Part shown: positions 1 through 6,720 of the stretch, in pieces
How positions within the stretch are numbered: position 1 is the stretch's first letter
Layout of the letters: the number at the start of each line of letters is the position of its first letter
Source of the DNA: Secundilactobacillus hailunensis
Lineage (GTDB): Bacteria > Bacillota > Bacilli > Lactobacillales > Lactobacillaceae
DNA length: 36,000 nt
Assembly (NCBI RefSeq): GCF_005405185.1
Contig: NZ_BJDO01000025.1
Location: 1 to 36,000, forward strand
Direction: 5' to 3'
Notes under the pieces: model-generated
What the model was told of the DNA's origin: nothing
Seen by the model: only the letters and a program-made list of their open reading frames with translations
The model's database searches: none
Made by a program: the position numbers and the translations under genes

Positions 1-15
1 TTGAAGCTTAGTCAT
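1..15 (-). CDS. start of an unidentified gene running off the left edge
   Basis: Only five codons (MTKLQ) lie in the window, starting at the ATG at 15..13. The start is supported by a GAGGTGA ribosome binding site at 28..22, six bases upstream. That ribosome binding site lies inside the 3' arm of a hairpin (see 16..48). Nothing can be said about function. If the ATG is not used, these bases are simply the region after a minus-strand terminator. Confidence 0.4.
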
Positions 16-48
16 AAAAAATCACCTCATCATAATTGATAAGGTGAT
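16..48 (-). promoter_or_regulatory. hairpin with U-run that buries the SD of the left-edge gene
   Basis: On the minus strand ATCACCTTATC (48..38) pairs with GATGAGGTGAT (31..21) over 11 bp with one G-U pair and a six-base loop, followed by five to six U. It looks like an intrinsic terminator, but its 3' arm contains the GAGGTGA Shine-Dalgarno sequence of the ATG at 15. It could therefore act on transcription, translation or both. The 5' arm sequence recurs in the terminator at 24125..24178. Confidence 0.55.
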
Positions 49-142
49 CATACTGCGCCGTTAGACGCATTCATAGACGTTCGGTTATAGTGTGCTTACG
101 ACTAACTTACTCAAATTATCGTAACACTAATTGTTATCAAAC

Positions 143-174
143 AAAAAAGCAGTCCTCTTATAAAAGAGAACTGC
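143..174 (-). terminator. terminator of the amidase gene
   Basis: On the minus strand GCAGTTCTCTT pairs with AAGAGGACTGC (one G-U pair), followed by six U. It lies about 60 bases after the stop codon of the amidase gene. Confidence 0.85.
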
Positions 175-235
175 CATTGTGTGCATACGTCGGTTACCAA
201 GTATTGGTTATACACGCTTTATTTATATATTCAGA

Positions 236-1225
236 CTAGTCAACGTCAACTGCGCCAGCGTATACCCAGTATTGCTTAGCGTTCTTAGCGGTGCTGAAAG
301 TCATCCGGTACCAAGTTGTACCAGCTTTATCTTTGACACCCTTATCGTTAATGTAGACCTTCTTACCAGCGGTTGCCTTAACGGATGACCAGCTGTACTT
401 AGAAGTACTTGCGTAAGCATTCTTAACGTGGTTGTAAAGACGGTAGCTGCTGTACTTACTTGAAAGCTTGCCAGTGGTCGTCAGTTTAGAATAAGTGACC
501 TTATCTAATGGCGTAGCGGATGCTGAGCTGCTTGCCTTTGAAGCTGAACCGCCAAAATCACTGTAGTAGTAATTATGAACTAAGCCATAGAAATCAGACA
601 TAGTGTAAGCTTTACCGAAGTATCGCTTACCGGTGGTTGAATAATAACCAACTGGATCAGTATGATCAGAACCACCGAGGTATTTGGCAACGGAACCATG
701 AGACCAGACTGTACCATTGCCATCATAGGCAGCATCGTTGGGTTTCAATCCGTATTGATGAAGCAGGTAAGCGGTGTACCAAGCAGCGTTTGAAACTTCG
801 TGTGCAAAGGCACTCTTGCTGTGAACTTCAACTTGTTCAAATTGAACGAAGCGGGAGTTGCCAGGGAAGCCAACGCCCCAAGCAAGGTAGTTCGTATTGG
901 CAATGTTAATAATGTGCGATGCATCAACGAAAGAGTGAACAAACGCATTGCGATAGTTAGACTTCATGTAAGCAATTTCGTTGTAGATCGTTGAATTAGG
1001 ATTGGCCGTTTCATGAATAACGACACCTTCTGGTTTACCGACACCATGACGGTAAGCATTTTTAGGGAAACCACCCCAGAGGGCACTAGAAACTTTGGCC
1101 GGTTTGATATTTTGACTCGAAATATAATCATTTACGGGAGAGCTGGCATGGGCAGTAGTCGCATTAGCGGCACCCACTGTAAACAATGTCAGCAATCCGG
1201 TAAGGAGTAAGGAAAACTTTTTCAC
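236..1225 (-). CDS. secreted N-acetylmuramoyl-L-alanine amidase (Amidase_2) with C-terminal SH3/GW-like wall-binding domain
   Basis: This is a peptidoglycan hydrolase that cleaves the bond between N-acetylmuramic acid and L-alanine outside the cell. The frame is open from 1291, but the GTG at 1225 is the better start. It has AGAGAG about 9 bases upstream and begins directly with a signal peptide (KKFSLLLTGLL, hydrophobic core, ending near AHA-SS). The ATG at 1234 would touch the ribosome binding site. The protein is then about 329 residues. The Amidase_2 domain covers roughly residues 40-210. Candidate zinc ligands are the His of VVIHETAN and the His/Asp of SDHTDPVGYY, a variant of the usual HxDP end. 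The last ~85 residues, with YRLYNHVKN and a terminal YWVYAGAVDVD, resemble GW/SH3_8 wall-binding modules. The gene has its own promoter and terminator. It could serve in autolysis or cell separation. Confidence 0.88.
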   Translation of the reverse strand: MKKFSLLLTGLLTLFTVGAANATTAHASSPVNDYISSQNIKPAKVSSALWGGFPKNAYRHGVGKPEGVVIHETANPNSTIYNEIAYMKSNYRNAFVHSFVDASHIINIANTNYLAWGVGFPGNSRFVQFEQVEVHSKSAFAHEVSNAAWYTAYLLHQYGLKPNDAAYDGNGTVWSHGSVAKYLGGSDHTDPVGYYSTTGKRYFGKAYTMSDFYGLVHNYYYSDFGGSASKASSSASATPLDKVTYSKLTTTGKLSSKYSSYRLYNHVKNAYASTSKYSWSSVKATAGKKVYINDKGVKDKAGTTWYRMTFSTAKNAKQYWVYAGAVDVD

Positions 1226-1293
1226 ACTAATCATCTCTCTATAAACAAATTTTTTAATGAATTTAATGAACGGTCGATTCATTCTCTGCAACT

Positions 1294-1322
1294 ATACTAC
1301 CGAGAATAATGATACTTGACAA
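1294..1322 (-). promoter_or_regulatory. promoter of the amidase gene
   Basis: On the minus strand a -35 TTGTCA (1322..1317) and a -10 TAGTAT (1299..1294) are separated by 17 bases. This predicts a 5' leader of about 60 bases before the GTG at 1225. Confidence 0.7.
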
Positions 1323-1464
1323 GTAAGTGAAGACCAAGAAAGCCTAATATTACAGTTATAGACGCCGTTTTAGCAGGCTCAGGCGAACTAGTTTTCATTC
1401 ATGTTAAAAACAAGTAACAAAACTTTCAGTTACCTGCTGTTTGTTACAAAGTAAAGACCATATC

Positions 1465-1500
1465 AAAAAACCGAGTTAATTGCAATGCAAACTAACTCGG
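1465..1500 (-). terminator. terminator of the perR gene
   Basis: On the minus strand CCGAGTTAGTTTGCA pairs with TGCAATTAACTCGG and is followed by six U. It lies 24 bases after the stop of the Fur-family gene. Confidence 0.85.
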
Positions 1501-1523
1501 TTGCGATTTAATTTAGTGATCTG

Positions 1524-1988
1524 CTAAGAGGCTAAGGTAACTCCTTTAGCCTGACATTCCGGACAAAGGCCGTATAATTCGATGTGACAAGAGTTGAAGT
1601 TATAACCAGATTGTTTTTTAGCCGTATTTTGAAGCATCCCGTCAATTTGCGGCAGGTTAGGATCATAAATATCGGTGACCTTCCCGCAGTTTTCACAAAT
1701 GGCATGATAGTGTGGCCGACCAAAGAAGTCGTAGCGCACACCACCGTTTTCGTTAGGAATTTCAATAACGATTCCCAGCTCCACAAATAGATTGAGCGTA
1801 TTATAAACGGTGGCTAGACTCAACGATGACATTTGGGGTGCCAGTTCTTTATAGATTTCTTCAACTGGTGGGTGATTTTCATGGTTCATTAAGTAGTCTA
1901 GAATTAGTTTACGCTGAGGGGTGATCCGGACGTGTTGCTCACGGAGCTTTTTAAGCGCTTTACTCAGCGTGTCATCAGGCTCTTTCAT
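1524..1988 (-). CDS. perR: Fur-family peroxide-responsive repressor, PerR-like
   Basis: 154 residues, a normal length for PerR/Fur. An N-terminal winged helix (about residues 10-85, with SLATVYNTLNLF as recognition region) is followed by a metal-binding dimerisation domain. Two CxxC pairs (C98/C101 in CENCGK and C142/C145 in CPEC) form the structural zinc site. The regulatory metal site has candidates in H39, D87, H93, H95 and D106, and the RPHYHAICENCGKV context is typical of PerR. In PerR, Fe(II)-dependent oxidation of histidines by peroxide releases the DNA. Whether iron or manganese is used here cannot be told. The start has GAAAGGAG 9 bases upstream. A Per-box-like palindrome lies just upstream (2009..2023), which suggests autoregulation. 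Fur or Zur are alternatives, but the ligand set favours PerR. Confidence 0.85.
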   Translation of the reverse strand: MKEPDDTLSKALKKLREQHVRITPQRKLILDYLMNHENHPPVEEIYKELAPQMSSLSLATVYNTLNLFVELGIVIEIPNENGGVRYDFFGRPHYHAICENCGKVTDIYDPNLPQIDGMLQNTAKKQSGYNFNSCHIELYGLCPECQAKGVTLAS

Positions 1989-2008
1989 GATAATAGTCTC
2001 CTTTCAGA

Positions 2009-2023
2009 TTAGATTAATTATTA
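2009..2023 (-). promoter_or_regulatory. candidate Per box upstream of perR
   Basis: The 15-base sequence TTAGATTAATTATTA matches the Bacillus Per-box consensus (TTATAATNATTATAA) at 11 of 14 defined positions. It sits about 20-35 bases upstream of the perR start codon, a common place for autoregulation. The match is by eye only, and AT-rich spacers give chance hits. Confidence 0.4.
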
Positions 2024-2068
2024 GTTACCTTCATTTAAACACTTTTTTTAGAAAAATTCCAGAGAACG

Positions 2069-2458
2069 TCATTTTAAGCTGACTATCAGCTGAAAACTTT
2101 GAAGTTCGTTTTGAGCGAATTCAGTCATGTAGTTTTCAATTTCTTCTACTAATGATTGACTAGTCTTAGTGACTTGGGTGATTGTCAGCTGGGCTTTTTT
2201 AAACTGATCGTCTGCCGGTGCCAAATTAACAATAGCAAGCAGGTCGTCCTGCTGCTTATCGCTGACGCCCCAGGTGAGGGCTTGATCGTTCATGATCGTG
2301 CTCATTTCACGGTTGACGTAGTTGGCTGTTTCAAGCATTGATTCCTTGGGATTAATAGTTTGTCGCAGGGCGTTAACGTCCTTGACTTTAAAATTGGTCA
2401 GCCAATCTAGTTGGTAATGCGGTGTCAGTATCGGGTGATAAAGTTCAAATTTTGCCAT
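2069..2458 (-). CDS. small protein of unknown function (weakly GNAT-like)
   Basis: The ATG at 2458 is preceded by AAAGGGA about 9 bases upstream and gives 129 residues beginning MAKFELYHPILTPHYQLDWL. The longer frame from 2551 lacks a ribosome binding site and adds an implausible N-terminus. No signal peptide or membrane segment is visible. The pattern of a polar N-terminus followed by ...WGVSDKQQDDLLAIVNLAP faintly recalls the first strands of GNAT acetyltransferases (a substrate-site segment followed by a strand pair), but the acetyl-CoA loop (R/QxxGxG/A) is absent. A function cannot be assigned. It is transcribed from its own region between perR and the divergent lactonase gene. Confidence 0.7.
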   Translation of the reverse strand: MAKFELYHPILTPHYQLDWLTNFKVKDVNALRQTINPKESMLETANYVNREMSTIMNDQALTWGVSDKQQDDLLAIVNLAPADDQFKKAQLTITQVTKTSQSLVEEIENYMTEFAQNELQSFQLIVSLK

Positions 2459-2587
2459 GAATGTACTTCCCTTTTGTGAGTGGATGGCTAAGAGTGTAAC
2501 ACAAAATAATGATGATTCAAAGGCGTTAAATCCTCGTAAAATTAAGCACAAACATTTGGGGATAACGTAAAAGCTGGACTAGACCTG

Positions 2588-2596
2588 TGCTATAAT
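2588..2596 (+). promoter_or_regulatory. extended -10 promoter of the lactonase gene
   Basis: TGCTATAAT is an extended -10 element with a perfect TATAAT hexamer. No good -35 hexamer is seen at 16-18 bases. Transcription would start near 2603, giving a leader of about 35 bases. Confidence 0.6.
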
Positions 2597-2638
2597 TAAC
2601 GGGTAGAAATTAACTATAAGCATAGTGGAGGATTGAAC

Positions 2639-3682
2639 ATGATCGAAACATTTTTAATCGGTACCTATACACATAAGAGTAGTGAGGGTGTCTATGAACT
2701 GCAATTAGACACAGACAAGAAACAGTTACAAAACCTTGAATTAGTTGGCCGTGCCGGCAACCCAACCTACGTTGCTGAGTCCAAGGCCCACAAGGTTTAC
2801 GCCATTGATGCAGAATCCGAAGATGGTAAAAAGATCGGTGGACTGAAGGTTTTTGATGCCGCTGAAAAGCCGTTCAAGGAACTGGATAAAAACCTGATTG
2901 CAGGTCCCAACCCAGCCTACGTTGCCGTTGACGAAGATCGTCAGCTGGTCTTTACAGCAAACTACCACACTGGTGTTGTGACGGTTTACAAGATCAAGGC
3001 GGATGGTACGTTGACCACGGCCGACACCGTTCAGCATACTGGTAAAGTTGGTCCTGCGCCTGAACAGCAAGACGGTCCGCACCCGCACTTTGCTGACTTA
3101 ACGCCTGATAAACGGTTAGTTTCCTGTGATCTAGGTGAAGATGTCGTTTATCTTTACGATCTTAGTGATGAAGGCAAACTTACCGAAAAGTCACGTTTCA
3201 AGTGTGCTGACGGGTTTGGCCCACGGCACATCGTGTTCAACACCGACAAAAACGTGGCTTATCTAGTCGGTGAACTGGGCAGCGGCATTGAAGTATTGGA
3301 CTACGATGCCCAAGCTGGTCAATTCACGTTACGTGAAGAATTAAAGACGATTCCCCGTGACTGGACGACGCATAACGGTGCTGCAGCTATTCGGCTATCC
3401 AGCGACCAGAAGTTTGTCTATGTCTCCAACCGTGGCTACAACTCAATTGCCACGTTTAAGGTTGAAGATAACGGTGAGCTATCATTGATCGATGAGATTC
3501 CTTCAGAGGGTGATTTCCCACGTGATTTCAACTTTAATGCGGATGAATCCTTCATCATCTTGGTCAATCAGAATACGGACAACGCAACCCTTTACAGCCG
3601 CGATGCTAAGAGCGGTAAATTAACCTTAGTTCAAAAGGACTTTGAAGTTCCAGAAGGGGTCTGTGTTGCACCCGTTAAATAA
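2639..3682 (+). CDS. pgl: lactonase-family seven-bladed beta-propeller protein (6-phosphogluconolactonase-like)
   Basis: 347 residues from the ATG at 2639, which has GGAGG seven bases upstream. The TTG at 2633 would be only one base from the ribosome binding site. The protein is cytosolic with no signal peptide. It belongs to the YbhE/PF10282 type of lactonase, in which 6-phospho-D-glucono-1,5-lactone is hydrolysed to 6-phosphogluconate in the oxidative pentose phosphate pathway. Typical features are the N-terminal FLIGTYTHKSSEGVYE blade, NPTYVAES, PNPAYVAVD, the central DGPHPHFADL and GFGPRHIVFN motifs and the late YVSNRGYNSIATF and GDFPRDFNFN. The seven-fold pattern runs through the whole length. 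It is a single-gene unit with its own promoter and terminator. Some members act on other lactones, so the substrate is inferred. Confidence 0.85.
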   Translation: MIETFLIGTYTHKSSEGVYELQLDTDKKQLQNLELVGRAGNPTYVAESKAHKVYAIDAESEDGKKIGGLKVFDAAEKPFKELDKNLIAGPNPAYVAVDEDRQLVFTANYHTGVVTVYKIKADGTLTTADTVQHTGKVGPAPEQQDGPHPHFADLTPDKRLVSCDLGEDVVYLYDLSDEGKLTEKSRFKCADGFGPRHIVFNTDKNVAYLVGELGSGIEVLDYDAQAGQFTLREELKTIPRDWTTHNGAAAIRLSSDQKFVYVSNRGYNSIATFKVEDNGELSLIDEIPSEGDFPRDFNFNADESFIILVNQNTDNATLYSRDAKSGKLTLVQKDFEVPEGVCVAPVK

Positions 3683-3729
3683 GTAAAAAACGGTTTATAA
3701 ATAAGATTCATCTAAGCGTTCTCATTTTT

Positions 3730-3768
3730 AAAAGCCCGTGCCTATCAAGTTTAGGACACGGGCTTTTT
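3730..3768 (+). terminator. bidirectional terminator after the lactonase gene
   Basis: AAAGCCCGTGcCTA pairs with TAGgaCACGGGCTTT around a short loop, with T-runs on the exit side. It lies 48 bases after the stop codon. Confidence 0.9.
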
Positions 3769-3782
3769 AGCTATATTAGAAC

Positions 3783-3812
3783 TTGCTAAAATCGGTTGTA
3801 AATCCCTATAAA
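3783..3812 (+). promoter_or_regulatory. possible promoter of the small membrane protein gene
   Basis: TTGCTA (3783..3788) and TATAAA (3807..3812) are 18 bases apart. The predicted leader is about 58 bases. Confidence 0.4.
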
Positions 3813-3875
3813 TCGGCGTTGGAAGCGTTACAATGTTTCTGGATAGAAATCAATCAGGATAGGAGTGAGTTAGAC

Positions 3876-4157
3876 ATGATGAATCGAATTAATCTTCAGT
3901 TAGTGGCTATGGGACACGAGGTAACGTGGGGACGAGTCTTGATATTAGCGCTGAACTTTGTTACTTTCATCAGTTTGATCTTAGGCGCATCAACTTCCTT
4001 ATATGCAGCTTTGCTGTTTGCAAGCATGATTCTATTTAGCGGTCACTTTATCGTTTTTGATACGACCAAAGAAGCACGGGGGTTGCAGGAACTAGATCTG
4101 TGGCTCATTGGTCTGACACTGGCAGCGGGTTATTTGAAATTAGTTTTTGGCATTTAA
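3876..4157 (+). CDS. small membrane protein of unknown function
   Basis: The ATG at 3876 has AGGAGTGAG upstream and gives 93 residues. The frame is open from 3783, but that part lies in the promoter and leader region. Three hydrophobic segments are visible at about residues 18-36, 38-60 and 76-92, with the charged stretch FDTTKEARGLQELD between the second and third. There is no signal peptidase site or lipobox. It is probably an inner-membrane protein. No family is recognised and the neighbours give no functional clue. A terminator-like hairpin follows. Confidence 0.65.
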   Translation: MMNRINLQLVAMGHEVTWGRVLILALNFVTFISLILGASTSLYAALLFASMILFSGHFIVFDTTKEARGLQELDLWLIGLTLAAGYLKLVFGI

Positions 4158-4200
4158 AAGTACGTTAAAACATGTGATAAGTTCAAATAAATATGGATGA

Positions 4201-4237
4201 AAAATGGGCATTCTTAATTTAGGAATACCCATTTTAT
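4201..4237 (+). terminator. terminator after the small membrane protein gene
   Basis: AAAATGGGcATTC pairs with GGAATaCCCATTTT around a short loop, followed by TTTTATAAT. The U-tract is imperfect. Confidence 0.6.
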
Positions 4238-4323
4238 AATGTCGAACTTTTCTGATGGTTACCAGGTATGGCCGACTCAGAAATGTTAAAATAAAGAAAG
4301 TAATGATAGAGGGAGAAATTGTA

Positions 4324-5043
4324 TTGAAACGACATACAGCAACAAAGAAACCCATTTGGAAACGGCCATTCTTTTGGGTGATTATCATTTTGATCGTATT
4401 GGTCGGCGGTATCACTATCAGTCGGCAAACAGGGGCCACCATATCTAACCATGAAAAGGTGTCTAAACCAAAACCCAAGCCAAAGCCGAAACCAAAACCG
4501 GTTAAACTGACAGCAAAAGAGAAAAAAGTGGCCAAGAAGTATGGTCTAAGTCCTCAAGCAACGGCTCATGCACATACTGCCAAAGTAACGGCCATCGGTG
4601 ACTCGGTCATGGTCGATATTACGCCGGAACTGAAACAGGTTTTTCCGCACGCGTTGATTAATGGTGCCGTGGGCCGACAGTTCTATGATCTGCCAAATAT
4701 CGCCCAAAGTTTAAAGGATGAAGATAAACTAGCTGACAACGTGGTGGTCAACTTGGGCACCAACGGCCCACCAGAAAAGAAGGATATTTCGCGGTTCTTG
4801 AAGGTAGTTGGTAACAAACGGCAAGTTTATTGGATCAACACTCACGTCCCAACGCAAAAATGGGAAGGGCAGACCAATCGACTAATTGCATCGACCGCCA
4901 AAACTAACCGCAACGTACACGTGGTGGATTGGCATGATCTAAGTAAAAATCACGCTAACTGGTTTGCAGGCGATGAGGTTCATTTACAAACTAAGGGTGC
5001 CACTGCCTACGTTGGCCTGTTAGCTAAAACGATGGCTAACTAA
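4324..5043 (+). CDS. membrane-anchored SGNH hydrolase resembling the extracellular domain of OatA
   Basis: The TTG at 4324 has GAGGGAG seven bases upstream and gives 239 residues. The longer open frame from 4255 is not supported by a ribosome binding site. A single membrane segment (about 16-33) is followed by a Lys-Pro repeat (48-59, six KP units) that would hold the domain away from the membrane. A globular domain covers about 85-239. SGNH blocks are clear: GDS at 92-94 (nucleophile S94), Gly in GAVGRQF, GTN at 145-147, and DEVH at 217-220. The motifs and WINTHVP...VVDWHDLS...WFAGDEVHL match the C-terminal domain of peptidoglycan O-acetyltransferase OatA, here without the 10-11 membrane-helix acyltransferase part. 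It may transfer or remove acetyl groups on wall glycans; the substrate is inferred. Confidence 0.82.
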   Translation: MKRHTATKKPIWKRPFFWVIIILIVLVGGITISRQTGATISNHEKVSKPKPKPKPKPKPVKLTAKEKKVAKKYGLSPQATAHAHTAKVTAIGDSVMVDITPELKQVFPHALINGAVGRQFYDLPNIAQSLKDEDKLADNVVVNLGTNGPPEKKDISRFLKVVGNKRQVYWINTHVPTQKWEGQTNRLIASTAKTNRNVHVVDWHDLSKNHANWFAGDEVHLQTKGATAYVGLLAKTMAN

Positions 5044-5057
5044 GTAACAGTGATATG

Positions 5058-5103
5058 CATAAATAAGCGTTATTCGGTGTTTGCCGAATAACGCTTATTT
5101 ATG
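5058..5103 (+). terminator. perfect 20-bp bidirectional terminator
   Basis: Twenty bases (5058..5077, ending GTTATTCGG) pair perfectly with 5084..5103 around a six-base loop. It serves both the SGNH gene (plus) and the convergent three-gene operon (minus). U-rich ends are short on both sides. Confidence 0.85.
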
Positions 5104-5123
5104 TTGTCTAGCTAGAATCCAAT

Positions 5124-6026
5124 TTAGTTAGGTGCCGTTAATTTTAAATATCTTGCCATAATTTCCAAATGGTGTTCAATCGTCAAAGCTTTCAGCACGC
5201 CCATGCCAGGGAAGTGGTGTTCATCAGCTAAGGCTACTAATTTAGTGGTAGCGGTCGTCTGATTGATGACCGGTTGTGTTTTGATCCACGCAACCGCTTT
5301 AGTTAAAGCTTCGAAAAACTTGTTACGTTGATGTTTAAAATCTTCGTGTTGGTCAGAAACAAAATGGCGAATGCGCACCTGATCATTGGCGAGATAAATT
5401 AAATGCAGGGTCACGATTCGGCTGGGATGCCCACGTTCAAAGTACGGCGCGCCTTGAGTGAGATAATCGCTAAAGCCGATTTCGTGATACTGCTGAGCGA
5501 ACTCAATGTCGTTACTCCAGAAACTGTCCGGTAGCTGGGTAAATTCAAAACTGTGTTCTGGTACGGCATAGTGGTCGAAGAGGTGACCAAAACGGCGGCC
5601 AGTCAGTAATCGGCGAATCCGAGCTTCTGGTGGGACTAACAGGGTAGCTGAATCGGGTAACCAGTCATGGTCTAAAAACAGTTTCAAATCAGCGTAGTGC
5701 TGCACAATGACCAGACTGTTGGCTAATAACTGTGGGGGCAGAAGCGGCGTTAAAATATAGGCCCGCTGAATCTCAGGCTGTTGGAAGAGGTCTTCAATTG
5801 GATAGCGTTTAGCGGCTTGAAAGTGATAGTGGTCCACCTGTGGATTTTGAATCACGGCCAGGGGTTGCTGACGCTGACTGAAGGTCTCAATGGTTTTGGG
5901 CAACGCTGGCACGTCACGAACCGGTTCGATAATGGGCATCACGTTTGGTGTCTCCGCTTGACCGGCAAATTCAGTTAACGCGCGCAGGTCGAATTGACGG
6001 CCACGAAAGTAGGGGTAATAGATCAT
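5124..6026 (-). CDS. 'beta'/sce7725-like protein of unknown function, third gene of helicase operon
   Basis: 300 residues, no signal peptide or membrane helix. The start MIYYPYFRGRQFDLRAL, followed by PIIEPVRDV near residue 34, matches my recollection of the 'beta protein'/sce7725 family. Members of that family are found next to PD-(D/E)XK nucleases (sce7726) in bacterial genomes and phages. This is recognition by motif, not a search. The ATG overlaps the previous gene's stop by four bases (ATGA), so translation is probably coupled to the MmcB-like gene. Its place as the last gene of a helicase/nuclease operon suggests a role in DNA handling or defence, but this is inference from context. No catalytic motif can be named. 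Confidence 0.65.
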   Translation of the reverse strand: MIYYPYFRGRQFDLRALTEFAGQAETPNVMPIIEPVRDVPALPKTIETFSQRQQPLAVIQNPQVDHYHFQAAKRYPIEDLFQQPEIQRAYILTPLLPPQLLANSLVIVQHYADLKLFLDHDWLPDSATLLVPPEARIRRLLTGRRFGHLFDHYAVPEHSFEFTQLPDSFWSNDIEFAQQYHEIGFSDYLTQGAPYFERGHPSRIVTLHLIYLANDQVRIRHFVSDQHEDFKHQRNKFFEALTKAVAWIKTQPVINQTTATTKLVALADEHHFPGMGVLKALTIEHHLEIMARYLKLTAPN

Positions 6027-6718
6027 TTGGAAGTTACCTCGTAAAGCTGGTGCTGCAGTTTAGCAATTTCTAAATTCAGCGCGTCGATTTCTTCTTGCAG
6101 CGCGGTCACGGCATTGGTCTGGGTTTCATCGATGAAGCGGTCATAGAAATTATTTTCCGGGTCGTAGATATCATAGTGCTGATGACGTTTCTTTAATTCC
6201 TTGAAGAGCCGGTCAGTTGAATATTGGCTGATTCCGGTTTCAACGCGCTTAGCTTTGCGGACTTCACGGGCTAATGAATAGAGAAAATGGCGCATTAAGT
6301 CGCCTTGATCCAGGGTGATCTCTTGAAAACGGGGCTTCTTTTCTACCGTTAAATAACCCGGTGCCAAAACGGGTTCAGTGGCGGCTTCTAATTGGGATGG
6401 GTCGTATTTTTGGTAGCTTAAGACGCCAATCTCAGTTGGAATTTCGTCTTTAAGCTCCTGATAGAGCGATAGTGGCAGCACGAAATAGTTATAGTTGCCC
6501 ACAAAGGAGAGCTTCGCGTGGGAGTGAAAGTCACTCTTGGTCACTTTTAGTTCATAGCAGCGCCATTCATCCGAACCGTCTGGCAAATGCTGATAGCTTA
6601 AAGTATCCACGATGCCCTGATCATCTGGCATGGTGACTTCTTCCACCGCAATGCTGCCAGCTTCAAGGCAGGTTTCGTAGAGGGTCTTCTCAAGTTCTAA
6701 TGTAAGTTTAGTTTTCAC
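6023..6718 (-). CDS. MmcB-like PD-(D/E)XK nuclease-fold protein
   Basis: 231 residues. After an N-terminal helix, the segment about 36-80 shows a PD-(D/E)XK core: Asp38 (GIVDTLS), then Glu56-x-Lys58 in YELKVTKSDFHSHAKL and a following strand NYNYFVLP. The layout (ELK/EIK, ...SDF, then a Y/F-rich strand, then the GVL strand at 98-100) resembles MmcB-type repair proteins. The last ~30 residues (LQEEIDALNLEIAKLQHQLY) form a coiled coil, so it may oligomerise or bind a partner. It starts two bases after the helicase gene ends and overlaps the next gene by four bases, which makes a tight operon. The nuclease fold is well supported by motifs. Actual nuclease activity and target are unknown. Confidence 0.65.
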   Translation of the reverse strand: MKTKLTLELEKTLYETCLEAGSIAVEEVTMPDDQGIVDTLSYQHLPDGSDEWRCYELKVTKSDFHSHAKLSFVGNYNYFVLPLSLYQELKDEIPTEIGVLSYQKYDPSQLEAATEPVLAPGYLTVEKKPRFQEITLDQGDLMRHFLYSLAREVRKAKRVETGISQYSTDRLFKELKKRHQHYDIYDPENNFYDRFIDETQTNAVTALQEEIDALNLEIAKLQHQLYEVTSK

Positions 6719-6720
6719 GG

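Noticed and set aside
1400-1450. Inverted repeat GTAAC...GTTAC in the spacer between the amidase and perR
   Set aside because: Only five bases per arm with an A/T-rich loop and no U-run; expected by chance in this spacer.
4140-4535. Minus-strand open frame with Gly-Phe repeats (GFGFGLGFGL)
   Set aside because: It is the reverse reading of the Lys-Pro codons of the SGNH gene. It has no ribosome binding site and spans the terminator at 4201.
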